A stretch of DNA of 64,000 nt from positions 62,001 through 126,000 of the forward strand of contig WKKR01000007.1 of NCBI GenBank assembly GCA_009684525.1. The letters run 5' to 3'. The DNA comes from Geobacter sp. (GTDB lineage Bacteria; Desulfobacterota; Desulfuromonadia; Geobacterales; DSM-12255). The notes beneath the pieces are model-generated. The model did no database searches. It was not told the DNA's origin and saw nothing but the letters and a program-made list of their open reading frames with translations. The translations under genes were made by a program, and so were the position numbers. How positions within the stretch are numbered: position 1 is the stretch's first letter; each line of letters opens with the position of its first letter. Below are positions 26,164 to 35,455 of this stretch, one piece after another.

Positions 26164-27777
26164 TTGACTGACAAAGACTTGAAGGAATACGCAGCCAAAC
26201 GGAGGTTCGGGGAGACGCCCGAACCGGAGCCGGCACTTCAGCATGAGGGGGGGCAGCTCATCTTCGTCGTTCACAAGCATGCGGCCCGGGCCCTTCATTA
26301 TGATCTCAGGCTGGAGCTGGAAGGGGTGCTGAAGAGCTGGGCCATCCCCAGGGGGCCTTCGCTGGAGCCTTCCGTCAAGAGGCTCGCCGTCATGGTCGAG
26401 GACCATCCGCTTGCCTACAAGGATTTCGAGGGGGTCATCCCGGAGGGGAATTACGGCGCGGGGAGCGTCATCATCTGGGACAGGGGCATTTATCGCCACC
26501 CTGCCGCACGGGATGGGGAGGAAAGCGAGAAACTCCTCCTGGAGGGGTTGAAAAAGGGGGACATGAAGCTCGTCCTTGCAGGGGAGAAGCTCCGGGGCGA
26601 GTTCGCGCTGGTGAAGACGGGGAAGGACGGAAAGTCGTGGCTCCTGTTGAAGAAAAAGGACCGCTATGCGACCGGGGAGGATATCCTCCGGGAGAACCGT
26701 TCCGTCGCGACCGACCGGACCCTGGAGGAGGTCTTCGCAGCCGGGCCGGGGAACTCAGCCGGGCAGAAGAACATAAGCCGGATTCGCCTTCGGGAAGCGG
26801 AGGAAAGCGAAGAGCTGCTGGCTGCGCCGGAGACTCCGATGCCGCACGCCATAAGGCCGATGCTCACGACCCTGGTCAGGGAACCGTTCGACCATCCGGA
26901 CTGGCTCTTCGAGGTGAAATGGGACGGGTACCGGGCTATTGCCGAACTCCGGGACGGAGACGTTTCGCTCTACTCCCGGAACCTGATCCCGCTCCACCGG
27001 AAGTTTCCCCCCATTGTGGACGCGTTGCGGAAATGCAGTTTCGAGGCGGTTCTGGACGGGGAGATCGTCGTCGTGGATGAGCGGGGACATCCCGATTTCC
27101 AGCTGCTGCAGGATTACCGGGAATCCCGCAGCGGCCATCTGCTCTATTACGTCTTCGATCTCCTCCACTTCCAGGGGCATGACCTGACCGGCCTCCCCCT
27201 CCTCAAAAGAAAGGAGCTCCTGAAAAGGGTCCTGCCGCCGATGCCGAACCTGCGATTCAGCGATCATGTCCGGAACGAGGGGAGCCTGTTTTTCCGGGTC
27301 GTCAAGGATAAGGGGCTGGAGGGGATAATCGCCAAGCATTCCCAAAGTGTGTACCAGATCGGGAAAAGGAGCCGGCAATGGCTGAAGGTGAAGAGCCGGC
27401 TGACCCAGGAGGGGGTTATCGCGGGATTCACGCAACCGCGCGGGGGGAGAGGGTATTTCGGCACCCTGGTCCTGGGGGTGTACCGGGGGGACGAATTGAT
27501 CCACATCGGTCATGCGGGAGGCGGCTTCACGGTGAAGGATCTGAAGGAAATCCGCGCAAGGCTGGAGCCCATGATCCAACAGGAGTGCCCCTTCAAGGTG
27601 GAGCCGCAGACCAATGCCCCTGCCACCTGGGTAAGGCCGGAGCTGGTCTGCGAGGTCGCCCTGGCGGGGTGGACCGGGGACGGGGTCATGCGGCAGCCGG
27701 TTTTCCTGCGGCTTCGCGAGGACAAGGACGCCGGAGAAGTGGTGCGCGACACCGGCGACGAGGAGCGTGAACCATGA
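26164..27777 (+). CDS. ligD: LigD-type 3'-phosphoesterase plus ATP-dependent DNA ligase
   Basis: A 537-residue bifunctional NHEJ enzyme. The phosphoesterase domain (about 5-160) has HKHAARALHYDLRLE (His37, His45, Asp47, Arg49). The ligase adenylation domain has Lys252 in EVKWDG, followed by the OB domain ending HIGHAGGGF. The TTG at 26164 is preferred because GGAG lies 10 nt upstream; a GTG at 26101 would add 21 residues of doubtful character. The start is uncertain. Its stop overlaps the DUF72 start (ATGA). Confidence 0.93.
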   Translation: MTDKDLKEYAAKRRFGETPEPEPALQHEGGQLIFVVHKHAARALHYDLRLELEGVLKSWAIPRGPSLEPSVKRLAVMVEDHPLAYKDFEGVIPEGNYGAGSVIIWDRGIYRHPAARDGEESEKLLLEGLKKGDMKLVLAGEKLRGEFALVKTGKDGKSWLLLKKKDRYATGEDILRENRSVATDRTLEEVFAAGPGNSAGQKNISRIRLREAEESEELLAAPETPMPHAIRPMLTTLVREPFDHPDWLFEVKWDGYRAIAELRDGDVSLYSRNLIPLHRKFPPIVDALRKCSFEAVLDGEIVVVDERGHPDFQLLQDYRESRSGHLLYYVFDLLHFQGHDLTGLPLLKRKELLKRVLPPMPNLRFSDHVRNEGSLFFRVVKDKGLEGIIAKHSQSVYQIGKRSRQWLKVKSRLTQEGVIAGFTQPRGGRGYFGTLVLGVYRGDELIHIGHAGGGFTVKDLKEIRARLEPMIQQECPFKVEPQTNAPATWVRPELVCEVALAGWTGDGVMRQPVFLRLREDKDAGEVVRDTGDEEREP

Positions 27778-28529
27778 AGATCCATGTCGGGACGAGCGGG
27801 TATGCGTACAAGGAATGGAAGGGGATATTCTATCCGGAAAAGATCTCGCCCAAGGGGATGCTCCGCTTTTATGGGGAACGCCTCAATGCGGTGGAGATCA
27901 ACTATACCTTTCACCACATGCCCACCGAGAGGATCCTGACACCCTGGGTGGAACAGGTTCCCGACGATTTTGCCTTTGCGCTCAAGGCGCCCCAGGTCAT
28001 GACGCATATGAAGCAGCTCCGCAACGTTGAGGAGGAGGCCGACTTCTTCTTCCGGACCCTCCCGGTTCTGGGGAGCAAACTGGGGCCGGCCCTGTTCCAG
28101 TTTCCAAAGTTTTTCCACGCGAAAAAGAACCTCCCGGCCCTGGAGGATTTTCTCGCCCTGATTCCCGGCAATGTGCCGTGCGCCTTCGACTTCCGCAGCC
28201 CCTCCTGGCTCGAAGCGGGAGTGGCGGATCTCCTGCGTGAAAGGGGCTGCTGCCTGTGCTTCGAGGATACCGACGAGAATCCGGCTCATGAGATCGTCGC
28301 TACGACGTCATGGGGCTACCTGCGCCTGCGCCGGGCCATCTATACGGAGGCCGATCTGGCGCAATGGCTGGAAAAGATCCTTGCGCAACAATGGGAGCAG
28401 GTCTTCGTCTTTTTCAAGCACGAGGAAGAGGCTGCCGGTCCGATTGTGGGGCCCGAAATGGCGCTCCGTTTTCGTGAGCTTGCCGCGGCACGTCCCGCTT
28501 CCGGCGGGAGGATGGCATCCGGAGCATAG
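27774..28529 (+). CDS. DUF72 (YecE-like) protein
   Basis: A 251-residue TIM-barrel-like DUF72 protein; the opening HVGTSGYAYKEWKGIFYP and VEINYTFHHMPTE are typical. The biochemical role is not established. Start-stop overlap with the ligase gene and co-direction suggest it is expressed with the NHEJ genes, which may hint at a nucleic-acid function (inference). Confidence 0.88.
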   Translation: MKIHVGTSGYAYKEWKGIFYPEKISPKGMLRFYGERLNAVEINYTFHHMPTERILTPWVEQVPDDFAFALKAPQVMTHMKQLRNVEEEADFFFRTLPVLGSKLGPALFQFPKFFHAKKNLPALEDFLALIPGNVPCAFDFRSPSWLEAGVADLLRERGCCLCFEDTDENPAHEIVATTSWGYLRLRRAIYTEADLAQWLEKILAQQWEQVFVFFKHEEEAAGPIVGPEMALRFRELAAARPASGGRMASGA

Positions 28530-28575
28530 AAATTTCAGCTGCGGCTATTGAGCCCCGCGGTCAGGAGGATAATAC

Positions 28576-29034
28576 GTGAACATACTCTGGTGGCACTGGG
28601 TGGTAATGGGACTCATACTCATCGGCCTCGAACTGGTGGTCCCCTCCTTTACCATCGTCTGGTTCGGCCTCGGGGCCGTTCTGGTCGGCATCATCATTGC
28701 GATTGTCCCGAGCCTCCCCCTGTCGGCCCAGATCCTCACCTGGACCATTGTCTCGGCAGGGCTGACCGTTGCCTGGTTCCGTTTCTTCAAGCCGCGCAGC
28801 AGAACCTTCGCCGGCTCGTCCAAGGATGCGATCATCGGCGAGAGGGGTCTGGTCATCAAGGCTGCGGGCACATACGACAAGGGGAGAGTCAAGTTCCAAC
28901 TGCCGCTTCTCGGGGCGGACGAATGGCCCTGCATGTCCGACGAGCCGCTTGAGGTGGGGGACCGGATCAGGGTGGTGGACGTGGAGGGGCATCTGTTGAA
29001 AGTGGAAAAAACCGACAAAGGGGAAAAGTCATGA
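28576..29034 (+). CDS. NfeD-family membrane protein
   Basis: A 152-residue short NfeD with two to three transmembrane segments (about 5-75) and a C-terminal OB-fold (about 85-145, IGERGLVIKAAGTYDKG). It normally partners with SPFH/stomatin proteins. GTG start after GAGGATAAT; the ATG of the SPFH gene overlaps its stop, so the two are translationally coupled. Confidence 0.9.
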   Translation: MNILWWHWVVMGLILIGLELVVPSFTIVWFGLGAVLVGIIIAIVPSLPLSAQILTWTIVSAGLTVAWFRFFKPRSRTFAGSSKDAIIGERGLVIKAAGTYDKGRVKFQLPLLGADEWPCMSDEPLEVGDRIRVVDVEGHLLKVEKTDKGEKS

Positions 29035-29888
29035 ATCCGGGAACAATCGTACTGGGAGTCCTGTTTGCGCTGGTGCTTGTCACCATCTTCATGGGGGTGC
29101 GGCTCGTTCCCCAGGGTTACGAATTCGTCGTACAGCGGCTCGGCAAGTACCATTCCACGCTCAAGCCGGGCCTCAACTTCATCATTCCCTATGTCGACAT
29201 CGTCGCCTACCGCCTTACCACCAAGGACATCCCCCTGGACATCGGCGCCCAGGAGGCAATCACCAAGGACAACGCCGTCATCGTCACCAACGCCATTGCC
29301 TTCATCAAGATCGTCGACCCGGTGAAGGCGGTCTACGGCATCAGCAACTACGAATATGCCATCCAGAACCTGGTCATGACCTCTCTGCGGGCCATCATCG
29401 GCGAGATGGAGCTGGACCGGGCCCTCTCGTCACGCGACATCATCAAGGCGAGGCTGAAGGACATCATCTCCGAAGACGTCACCGACTGGGGAATCCTGGT
29501 CAAGTCGGTGGAGATCCAGGACATCAAGCCGTCCGACTCCATGCAGAAGGCGATGGAACAGCAGGCCACGGCCGAGCGGCTGAAGCGGGCGATGATCCTG
29601 GAGGCGGAGGGGAAGAAAGAGGCGATGATCCGCGAGGCTGAAGGGAAGCTGGAGGCGGCAAAACGGGAGGCGGAGGCGCAGATAACCCTGGCCGAGGCGT
29701 CAGCCAGGGCAATCGAGGACATTGCCGGCGCCGTGGGGGACAAGGAACTTCCCGCCCTCTTTCTCCTGGGCGACCGCTATGTCAATGCCATCCAGCATCT
29801 CGCCACGTCGGCCAATGTCAAAACCTTCGTCCTGCCGGCAGACATCCTCGGCGCGGTAAAAGGGATCGCCGGGAGATCACAGGGATAG
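29031..29888 (+). CDS. SPFH/stomatin-like (slipin/QmcA) protein
   Basis: A 285-residue membrane-anchored band-7 protein that scaffolds membrane microdomains and proteases. N-terminal TM (about 5-22), SPFH domain (RLVPQGYEFVVQRLGKYH..TLKPGLNFIIPYVD), and a C-terminal Ala/Glu-rich coiled coil (LEAEGKKEAMIREAEGK). Overlaps the nfeD stop. Confidence 0.92.
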   Translation: MNPGTIVLGVLFALVLVTIFMGVRLVPQGYEFVVQRLGKYHSTLKPGLNFIIPYVDIVAYRLTTKDIPLDIGAQEAITKDNAVIVTNAIAFIKIVDPVKAVYGISNYEYAIQNLVMTSLRAIIGEMELDRALSSRDIIKARLKDIISEDVTDWGILVKSVEIQDIKPSDSMQKAMEQQATAERLKRAMILEAEGKKEAMIREAEGKLEAAKREAEAQITLAEASARAIEDIAGAVGDKELPALFLLGDRYVNAIQHLATSANVKTFVLPADILGAVKGIAGRSQG

Positions 29889-29925
29889 ATTCAACCTGCA
29901 GATGCACCACTGAGGAGGATAGACC

Positions 29926-30294
29926 ATGAAACGATTGCCACTGCTCACACTCGTATGTCTATTGATGGCCTCGCCGCTCCAGGCGCAGGATGCGGTGCAG
30001 GAGAAAATCAAGCTGCTGGAGCAGCAGATCCAGGAACTGAAGGCGCTGAAGGCCCAGCAGGATCTGGGGAAGAAGAAGGCCGAGCAGTGCCTGAAGGCGG
30101 TCGGCCGGGAAAAATTCTGCTCCTGTCTCGGCGAAAACCTGCCCGCGAGCGTCAGCTTCGAGCAGTATATCCACACCCTGGTCAGCTCGAAGGAAGAACT
30201 CGGTTACGGCGCCCTGCCGGCTGAGCAGCAAAAGATGATCGACGCCATCCTGGAAACCCGTGAAAAGTGTGTCGAAAAGGGCTTTTTCAATTAG
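29926..30294 (+). CDS. Small exported coiled-coil protein
   Basis: A 122-residue protein: signal peptide (1-20, cleavage after PLQA), a coiled coil (QEKIKLLEQQIQELKALKAQ), then a short domain with four Cys (ECLKAVGREKFCSCLGE and REKCVEKG). Function unknown. AGGAGG ribosome site. It may be co-transcribed with the nfeD-SPFH pair (37 bp gap). Confidence 0.65.
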   Translation: MKRLPLLTLVCLLMASPLQAQDAVQEKIKLLEQQIQELKALKAQQDLGKKKAEQCLKAVGREKFCSCLGENLPASVSFEQYIHTLVSSKEELGYGALPAEQQKMIDAILETREKCVEKGFFN

Positions 30295-30370
30295 CCTGCT
30301 CGTGTCTTATCGGCCCGTCTGGCCACTGATGCCGTCAGGGCAGCGACAGCGGCGTTAGGGCGGGATTCCC

Positions 30371-30808
30371 ATGAATCGGATAGCATTTTTCATGCTCTCT
30401 TGCACGCTTGTTTCATGCGCGCACCTTTCGCCGCTCTATTGGGGTTGGGGCGAATGGGTCGGCCCGGGTGCTGCAGGCCTGGAGAGCGGTGCTAACGCGG
30501 CATTCGACTGGTCGAGTCTGCCGGGGGTGATCTCTTCGATCGACGGAACAGGTGTCGGCGCCGGCTATACGTGCGCAAGGCTTGTGCCGGGCCGACATGC
30601 CCTGGCATATGCCTATCAGACCGCGGACTTCGGTGCCCACCCGCAGGGGCTGGTTGAGATTGAGCTGCAGCCTGGCCATTCCTACGAGTTCAACATCAGG
30701 CTCTGCTTCTGGTGCACGCCGAGAACCTATGCCGTCTGGGTCGATGACACGACAACCGGGGAACTGGTCTGGGGCAGGCGACCGGACTGGCCGTTCTGGT
30801 ATTTATAG
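30371..30808 (+). CDS. Small predicted lipoprotein
   Basis: A 145-residue protein with signal and lipobox LVSC (Cys16), rich in Trp, Gly and aromatic residues, with a beta-sandwich-like pattern (GLVEIELQPGHSYEFNIRL) and one CFWC motif. No domain is recognised. It may be surface-exposed. Confidence 0.6.
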   Translation: MNRIAFFMLSCTLVSCAHLSPLYWGWGEWVGPGAAGLESGANAAFDWSSLPGVISSIDGTGVGAGYTCARLVPGRHALAYAYQTADFGAHPQGLVEIELQPGHSYEFNIRLCFWCTPRTYAVWVDDTTTGELVWGRRPDWPFWYL

Positions 30809-30978
30809 AAACGGCGCCCACGACCTCCCTGTCCCGGCATTCGCCGCTGCCGGAAAACGTCTGCCCTCACCTGATGCCGGCTGCCCCCTCAACCATCTCC
30901 TTGACTCTCCGGGTGATTTCCCCTACAACACAATGCCGGACCTATACTGATTCCCCTGTTGGGGAGGAGCACGAACGC

Positions 30979-32211
30979 GTGGCCGGAGTCGATACTTCCA
31001 TGGAGGCAGTGCTTTCGTTACTGCGCCCCCTGTTTCCTCCTGCGCTCCATGACCGGGTTTTCCTGGTCGGTGGCAGCGTGCGGGACCTGCTCTCGTGCAG
31101 GGTAAGCCAGGACCTGGACCTGGTGGCCGCCGTGCCGCCAGAGGGGCTTGAGCGCCTCGGTTTTCGCTTCGTGGCGGCCAAAAGCGCGGCTCCCATCTAC
31201 TTTCGGTTCATTGAGGGCGTCGGCAAAGTCGAGGCGACTCTGCTGGACGATGTCTCGCTGCTCACGGCCGACCTGCACCGGCGGGACTTCACCGTCAATG
31301 CCATGGCTCTCTCCCTGGGGGGTGAGCTCCTCGACCCGCTGGGGGGGCGCGACGACCTGGCAGCCCGCAGTTTACGGGCCTGCAGCGACAGCTCTTTCAG
31401 CGACGATCCGCTCCGCTGTTTCCGGGCCTTCCGCTTCGAGGCAGAGGGGTGGCGGCTGACAGACGAGTCTGCGGAACTGCTCCGGGCCGGGAGCCGGTCA
31501 TTGGGGCTGGAAGCCGTGCCGGTGGAGCGCTTTTCCGCCGAGATGCTCAAGGCGCTGGCCAAGCAGGAGCCGGTGCGATTCTTCCAAAGGATGCTGGAGT
31601 TCGACATCGGCTCGGAGTTCCTCCCCGAGCTGTTCCGGATGGGGGAGGTGCCGGCCGGGCCGCTGGAATACCACCCCGAAGGGGACCTCTGCACCCACTC
31701 CCTGGAGGTGCTGGAGCGGCTGACGCAGCAGAGCGACGATCCGCTGGCGCGTTTCTGCGGCCTGTTCCATGATCTGGGAAAGCTTGCCACTGACCCTCCG
31801 CTCTACCCGCGGCATCATGGCCACGAGGAGACGGGGAGCGAATTGGCGAGGGGCTTTTGCGACCGTCTGCGGCTGCCGGCGCTGTACCGGCGGGCACTGG
31901 CAGCGACCTGCCGCCTGCATGGCAGTGCCAGACGATGGCCCGAGCTGCGCGATTCCACCAGGGTCCGCATGGCCGAGCAGGCCATCCAGGCGGGCATCGT
32001 GGAGATCCTGCCGCTGGTTGCCGCTGCGGACAAGGCCTCCGGCCAGGTCATGCCGGGCTGGGCAGAGGCGGTGCAGGTCGCGTCCATGAGCAGCACCGAG
32101 CTGGGGGTTGACCGGCTCGTGCTGGAGGGGATGGCGCCGGAGCATCGTGGTACGCTCCTGCTGCAGCGCCGGGTGGAGCGGCTTCGCCGGATGCGGGATG
32201 GATCGGCATGA
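30979..32211 (+). CDS. CCA tRNA nucleotidyltransferase/poly(A) polymerase family protein with HD domain
   Basis: A 410-residue class II nucleotidyltransferase. Catalytic motif FLVGGSVRDLL and DLDLV lie in the first 50 residues, followed by the RRDFTVNAMA element and, near residue 250, the HD phosphohydrolase motif FHDLGKL. The exact activity (CCA-adding versus poly(A)) cannot be told from sequence alone. The GTG at 30979 has GGGGAGGAG about 11 nt upstream; an ATG at 31000 is an alternative start. Its stop overlaps truA. Confidence 0.85.
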   Translation: MAGVDTSMEAVLSLLRPLFPPALHDRVFLVGGSVRDLLSCRVSQDLDLVAAVPPEGLERLGFRFVAAKSAAPIYFRFIEGVGKVEATLLDDVSLLTADLHRRDFTVNAMALSLGGELLDPLGGRDDLAARSLRACSDSSFSDDPLRCFRAFRFEAEGWRLTDESAELLRAGSRSLGLEAVPVERFSAEMLKALAKQEPVRFFQRMLEFDIGSEFLPELFRMGEVPAGPLEYHPEGDLCTHSLEVLERLTQQSDDPLARFCGLFHDLGKLATDPPLYPRHHGHEETGSELARGFCDRLRLPALYRRALAATCRLHGSARRWPELRDSTRVRMAEQAIQAGIVEILPLVAAADKASGQVMPGWAEAVQVASMSSTELGVDRLVLEGMAPEHRGTLLLQRRVERLRRMRDGSA

Positions 32212-32972
32212 GAAACGTGCTCCTGACAGTGGAATACGACGGTACCGCCTATGCCGGTTGGCAGGTGCAGCCCAACGGGCTCACGATCCAGCAGGTGGTG
32301 GAGGAGGCGCTGGCCCGGCTTTTGGGGGAGGAGGTCCGGCTCTATTCGTCGGGCCGCACCGATGCCGGCGTCCATGCCCGAGCCATGGCCGCCTGTTTCA
32401 GGACCAGCCGGTCGATTCCGCTCAAGGCCTTCACGGCTGGGCTCAACTCCCTCTTACCGCCGGACATCGCCATCCGCGGGGCAGTAGAGGTCCCACCGGA
32501 CTTCAACCCCCGACGAGAGGCAGTTGCCAAGCACTATCGCTATTCGCTCCACCTGGGGCCGGACCGCTCGCCGCTTAAGCGGCTCTACGTCTGGCATCTG
32601 CGCGGGCCGCTGGATCTTGTTGCCATGCGTGCCGCTGCAGTGCGATTCGTCGGCGACCACGATTTCGCCGCTTTCCGCGCCACCGGCTGTGCTGCCAAGA
32701 CCACCTGCCGGACCATCCGCAGCATGGAGATCGTCGAAGAGGACGACCTGATCCATGTCGATGTGATCGGCACCGGCTTTCTCAAGAACATGGTGCGGGT
32801 GATGGTCGGCACCCTGGTGGAGGTCGGCCTGGGGCGACGCGCCCCGGAAGAGATCAGCGACCTGCTCGCCTGTGGCGACCGGCGACTGTCCGGCATCACG
32901 GCCCCTCCCCAGGGGCTCTGTCTCATGGAGGTCTTTTTCGCTGGTGCAGTGCCGCAGGACCCCGCCGGCTGA
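32208..32972 (+). CDS. truA: tRNA pseudouridine(38-40) synthase TruA
   Basis: A 254-residue tRNA modification enzyme for the anticodon arm. Catalytic Asp52 in SSGRTDAGVHA, N-terminal EYDGTAYAGWQVQPN, and the C-terminal FLKNMVRVMVGTLVEVG segment are intact. It overlaps the upstream nucleotidyltransferase gene (ATGA), so both tRNA enzymes are co-transcribed. Confidence 0.96.
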   Translation: MRNVLLTVEYDGTAYAGWQVQPNGLTIQQVVEEALARLLGEEVRLYSSGRTDAGVHARAMAACFRTSRSIPLKAFTAGLNSLLPPDIAIRGAVEVPPDFNPRREAVAKHYRYSLHLGPDRSPLKRLYVWHLRGPLDLVAMRAAAVRFVGDHDFAAFRATGCAAKTTCRTIRSMEIVEEDDLIHVDVIGTGFLKNMVRVMVGTLVEVGLGRRAPEEISDLLACGDRRLSGITAPPQGLCLMEVFFAGAVPQDPAG

Positions 32973-33062
32973 GGGGCGCCGCATTCCCTGCCCGCGCAGC
33001 CGCAGCCGGAATTTCGCTGCCGTGCCGGCACAGCCGTGCGTTTTCAGAAGATAGAAAAATTC

Positions 33063-33091
33063 TTGACAGATGAATCGAATTGTTCTAGCTT
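33063..33091 (+). promoter_or_regulatory. Promoter for rplM-rpsI
   Basis: TTGACA (33063-33068), a 17-bp spacer, TAGCTT (33086-33091), about 45 bp before the rplM start. Confidence 0.6.
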
Positions 33092-33134
33092 AACAACTTT
33101 CTTGGAAGACTATCAGACGAGATGTGAGGGTTCG

Positions 33135-33563
33135 ATGAAGACGTACATTGCAAAAACTGATCAGGTAAACCGCGACTGGTACCTGTTCGATGCCGATAAC
33201 AAGGTACTCGGCAGGCTCGCCACCCAGATAGCCAACATCCTCCGTGGCAAGAACAAGCCGACCTACACCCCCAGTGTCGACACCGGCGATTTCGTTATCG
33301 TCGTAAACGCCGAAAAGATCCTGCTCACCGGCGCCAAGCGCGACGACAAGATCTACTACAGCCACTCCGGCTATCCCGGCGGCATCAAGTCCATCTCTGC
33401 CGGCAAGCTGCTGGAGAAGAGGCCGGAAGATCTGATCCGCAAGGCAGTCAAGGGGATGCTTCCCAAGAACAAGCTCTCCCGCCACATGCTGAGCAAGCTC
33501 AAGGTATATGCAGGCGCCGAGCATCCGCACAAGGCCCAGCAGCCCAAAACGGTTCAACTCTGA
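33135..33563 (+). CDS. rplM: 50S ribosomal protein L13
   Basis: A 142-residue large-subunit protein. It starts MKTYIAK at the ATG at 33135 after GAGG; upstream in-frame starts fall in the promoter region. [18 protein letters not shown] and the [17 protein letters not shown] tail are typical. First gene of the rplM-rpsI operon. Confidence 0.98.
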   Translation: MKTYIAKTDQVNRDWYLFDADNKVLGRLATQIANILRGKNKPTYTPSVDTGDFVIVVNAEKILLTGAKRDDKIYYSHSGYPGGIKSISAGKLLEKRPEDLIRKAVKGMLPKNKLSRHMLSKLKVYAGAEHPHKAQQPKTVQL

Positions 33564-33587
33564 TAATTCAGTTCAGGAGATAATACG

Positions 33588-33980
33588 ATGGCAGCAATCA
33601 GCTATTACGGTACAGGCAAAAGAAAATCGTCCATTGCCAGGGTCTGGCTCAAGCCCGGCAGCGGCAATATCATGGTCAACAACAAGACGCTGGACGAGTA
33701 CTTCGGTCGCGAAACCTCCAAGATGGTCGTACGGCAGCCGCTGGAGCTGGTGGAGAAGGTCGGTACCTTCGATATCTACGTGACGGTCAGCGGCGGCGGC
33801 GATTCGGGTCAGGCCGGCGCCATCAAGCACGGCATCACCAAGGCGCTGCTCGTGGTTGACGCCGAACTCCGCGGTACCCTGAAAAAGGCCGGGTTCATCA
33901 CCCGTGACGCCAGGGTCAAGGAGCGGAAGAAGTACGGCAAGAAGGCTGCACGCGCCAGCTTCCAGTTCTCCAAGCGTTAA
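33588..33980 (+). CDS. rpsI: 30S ribosomal protein S9
   Basis: A 130-residue small-subunit protein with the conserved [12 protein letters not shown] start and C-terminal [11 protein letters not shown] tail that reaches the P-site tRNA. It lies 24 bp after rplM and is followed by an intrinsic terminator. Confidence 0.98.
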   Translation: MAAISYYGTGKRKSSIARVWLKPGSGNIMVNNKTLDEYFGRETSKMVVRQPLELVEKVGTFDIYVTVSGGGDSGQAGAIKHGITKALLVVDAELRGTLKKAGFITRDARVKERKKYGKKAARASFQFSKR

Positions 33981-34006
33981 GATCCGCTTGCAGGAAGTGT
34001 TCGAGG

Positions 34007-34035
34007 GGGTATCCGCAAGGGTACCCCTTTTTTGC
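34007..34035 (+). terminator. Intrinsic terminator after rpsI
   Basis: GGGGTATCC and GGGTACCCC form a stem with one T/G wobble around GCAA, followed by TTTTTTT. Confidence 0.85.
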
Positions 34036-34111
34036 ATACGGGCCGGAGTTGCGCCCTGACTGCGGAGTCCTCTGGTGTGCCGTGTCAGGACACAAGCTGC
34101 CGGCCCTTACG

Positions 34112-34287
34112 GGTTGTTGAAAAACTCAGGTTGTTCAAAAGCAGTCAGATCGTCGCACCCGCAGAAAGCCCCGCGGAGGCGTAGTACCCACAGGGCATAA
34201 ACAGCGCTACGCCGCACAAGGAGGCTTTTCGAGGACGGCGGCGAGGTGGCTGCTTTTAGCTGCGCTGAAACTTCGTTTTCAACAACC
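34112..34287. repeat. 176-bp element bounded by inverted repeats (MITE/REP-like)
   Basis: Left end GGTTGTTGAAAAAC and right end GTTTTCAACAACC are near-perfect inverted repeats, with further dyads inside (GGCGTAGTAC.../CTACGCC region). It carries no gene. Elements with TTGTTGAAAA ends are, in my recollection, repeated in Geobacter genomes. It lies between rpsI and argC; argC starts 24 bp after it, so it may carry or disturb that promoter. Confidence 0.7.
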
Positions 34288-34311
34288 GACAAAAATTTGT
34301 GAGGTGGAGAT

Positions 34312-35352
34312 ATGGTGAAAGTAGCCGTTGTCGGTGCAAGCGGGTATACCGGTCTGGAGCTCTTGCGCATCCTCTATTGTCACCCCGAGGTGGCGGTTAC
34401 CTGTGTCACGTCGGAGCAGAGCGCCGGCAAGCGGATCTCCGAGGTCTTTCCGACCCTGCGGGGACGCTGCGACCTGGTGCTGGAAAACCTGGAGCCGGTC
34501 CGGGTCGCCGAACGGGCAGAGCTGATCTTCACGGCCCTGCCGCACAAGGCTGCCATGGAAGTGGTGCCGACCTTTCTCGAACTGAAGCGGACCGTGATCG
34601 ACCTCTCGGCCGACTACCGCCTGCACGATGCCGCCGAATACGGGAAGTGGTACGAACCGCACATGAACCCCGAGCTTCTGCCAAAGGCGGTCTACGGCCT
34701 GCCCGAGCTGCGGCGCGACAAGATCGCCAAGACCCGGCTGGTGGCCAATCCCGGGTGCTACCCAACCAGCATCATCCTCGGGCTGGCGCCGCTTTTGAAA
34801 AAGGGGCTGATCGATCCGGCCAGCATCATTGCCGATTCCAAGTCGGGCGTCAGCGGCGCCGGGCGGAGCGCCAAGGTGGACAACCTCTATTGCGAGATCA
34901 ATGACGGTTTCCGGGCCTATGGCGTCGGCGGCGTCCACCGGCACATCCCTGAGATCGAACAGGAGCTGTCGGAGCTGGCCGGAGAGCGGATCGTCATCTC
35001 CTTTACCCCGCACCTGGTGCCGATGGACCGGGGTATTTTCTCGACGGTCTATGCAACGCCGCTGAAAAAGGCCACCACCGACCAGCTGGTCAAGCTCTAT
35101 GAGACCTTCTACCATGGCGAGCCCTTTGTCCGGGTCCTCCCTGTTGGCCAGGTACCTTCGACGGCCCACGTGCGGGGGAGCAATTTCTGCGACATCGGCA
35201 TCACCGTGGACCAGCGGACCGGCCGGGTCATTGTGGTCTCCGCCATCGACAACCTGGTGAAAGGGGCATCCGGCCAGGCGGTGCAGAACATGAACCTGAC
35301 CTGCGGTTTCCCCGAGAACATGGGGCTGGAGGGGCTGGCGCTGTTCCCGTGA
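34312..35352 (+). CDS. argC: N-acetyl-gamma-glutamyl-phosphate reductase
   Basis: NADPH-dependent reductase of arginine biosynthesis. The 346-residue protein has the Rossmann start [18 protein letters not shown] and the catalytic Cys149 in ANPGCYPT. The second active-site His is in [11 protein letters not shown]. It stands apart from other arg genes and follows a repeat element. Confidence 0.97.
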   Translation: MVKVAVVGASGYTGLELLRILYCHPEVAVTCVTSEQSAGKRISEVFPTLRGRCDLVLENLEPVRVAERAELIFTALPHKAAMEVVPTFLELKRTVIDLSADYRLHDAAEYGKWYEPHMNPELLPKAVYGLPELRRDKIAKTRLVANPGCYPTSIILGLAPLLKKGLIDPASIIADSKSGVSGAGRSAKVDNLYCEINDGFRAYGVGGVHRHIPEIEQELSELAGERIVISFTPHLVPMDRGIFSTVYATPLKKATTDQLVKLYETFYHGEPFVRVLPVGQVPSTAHVRGSNFCDIGITVDQRTGRVIVVSAIDNLVKGASGQAVQNMNLTCGFPENMGLEGLALFP

Positions 35353-35394
35353 ACCCCGGGCAGACCGCTCTGCTGCAGAAATCATCTCCTGACG

Positions 35395-35427
35395 AAAAAA
35401 GCCGGCCTCCTTGCGGGGGCCGGCTTT
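35395..35427. terminator. Bidirectional terminator between argC and the PilZ gene
   Basis: GCCGGCC (35401-35407) pairs with GGCCGGC (35418-35424). On the minus strand, the PilZ gene's direction, it is followed by TTTTTT; on the plus strand the tail is short (TTTCC). It separates two convergent genes. Confidence 0.75.
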
Positions 35428-35455
35428 CCTGTTCGCGCGGCAGTGGCGTCCGGGC

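Noticed and set aside
30874-30978. Longer N-terminus for the nucleotidyltransferase gene
   Set aside because: The added residues have no homology and precede a clear ribosome site at about 30963.
34107-34370. 87-codon minus-strand frame
   Set aside because: Made almost wholly of the 176-bp inverted-repeat element.
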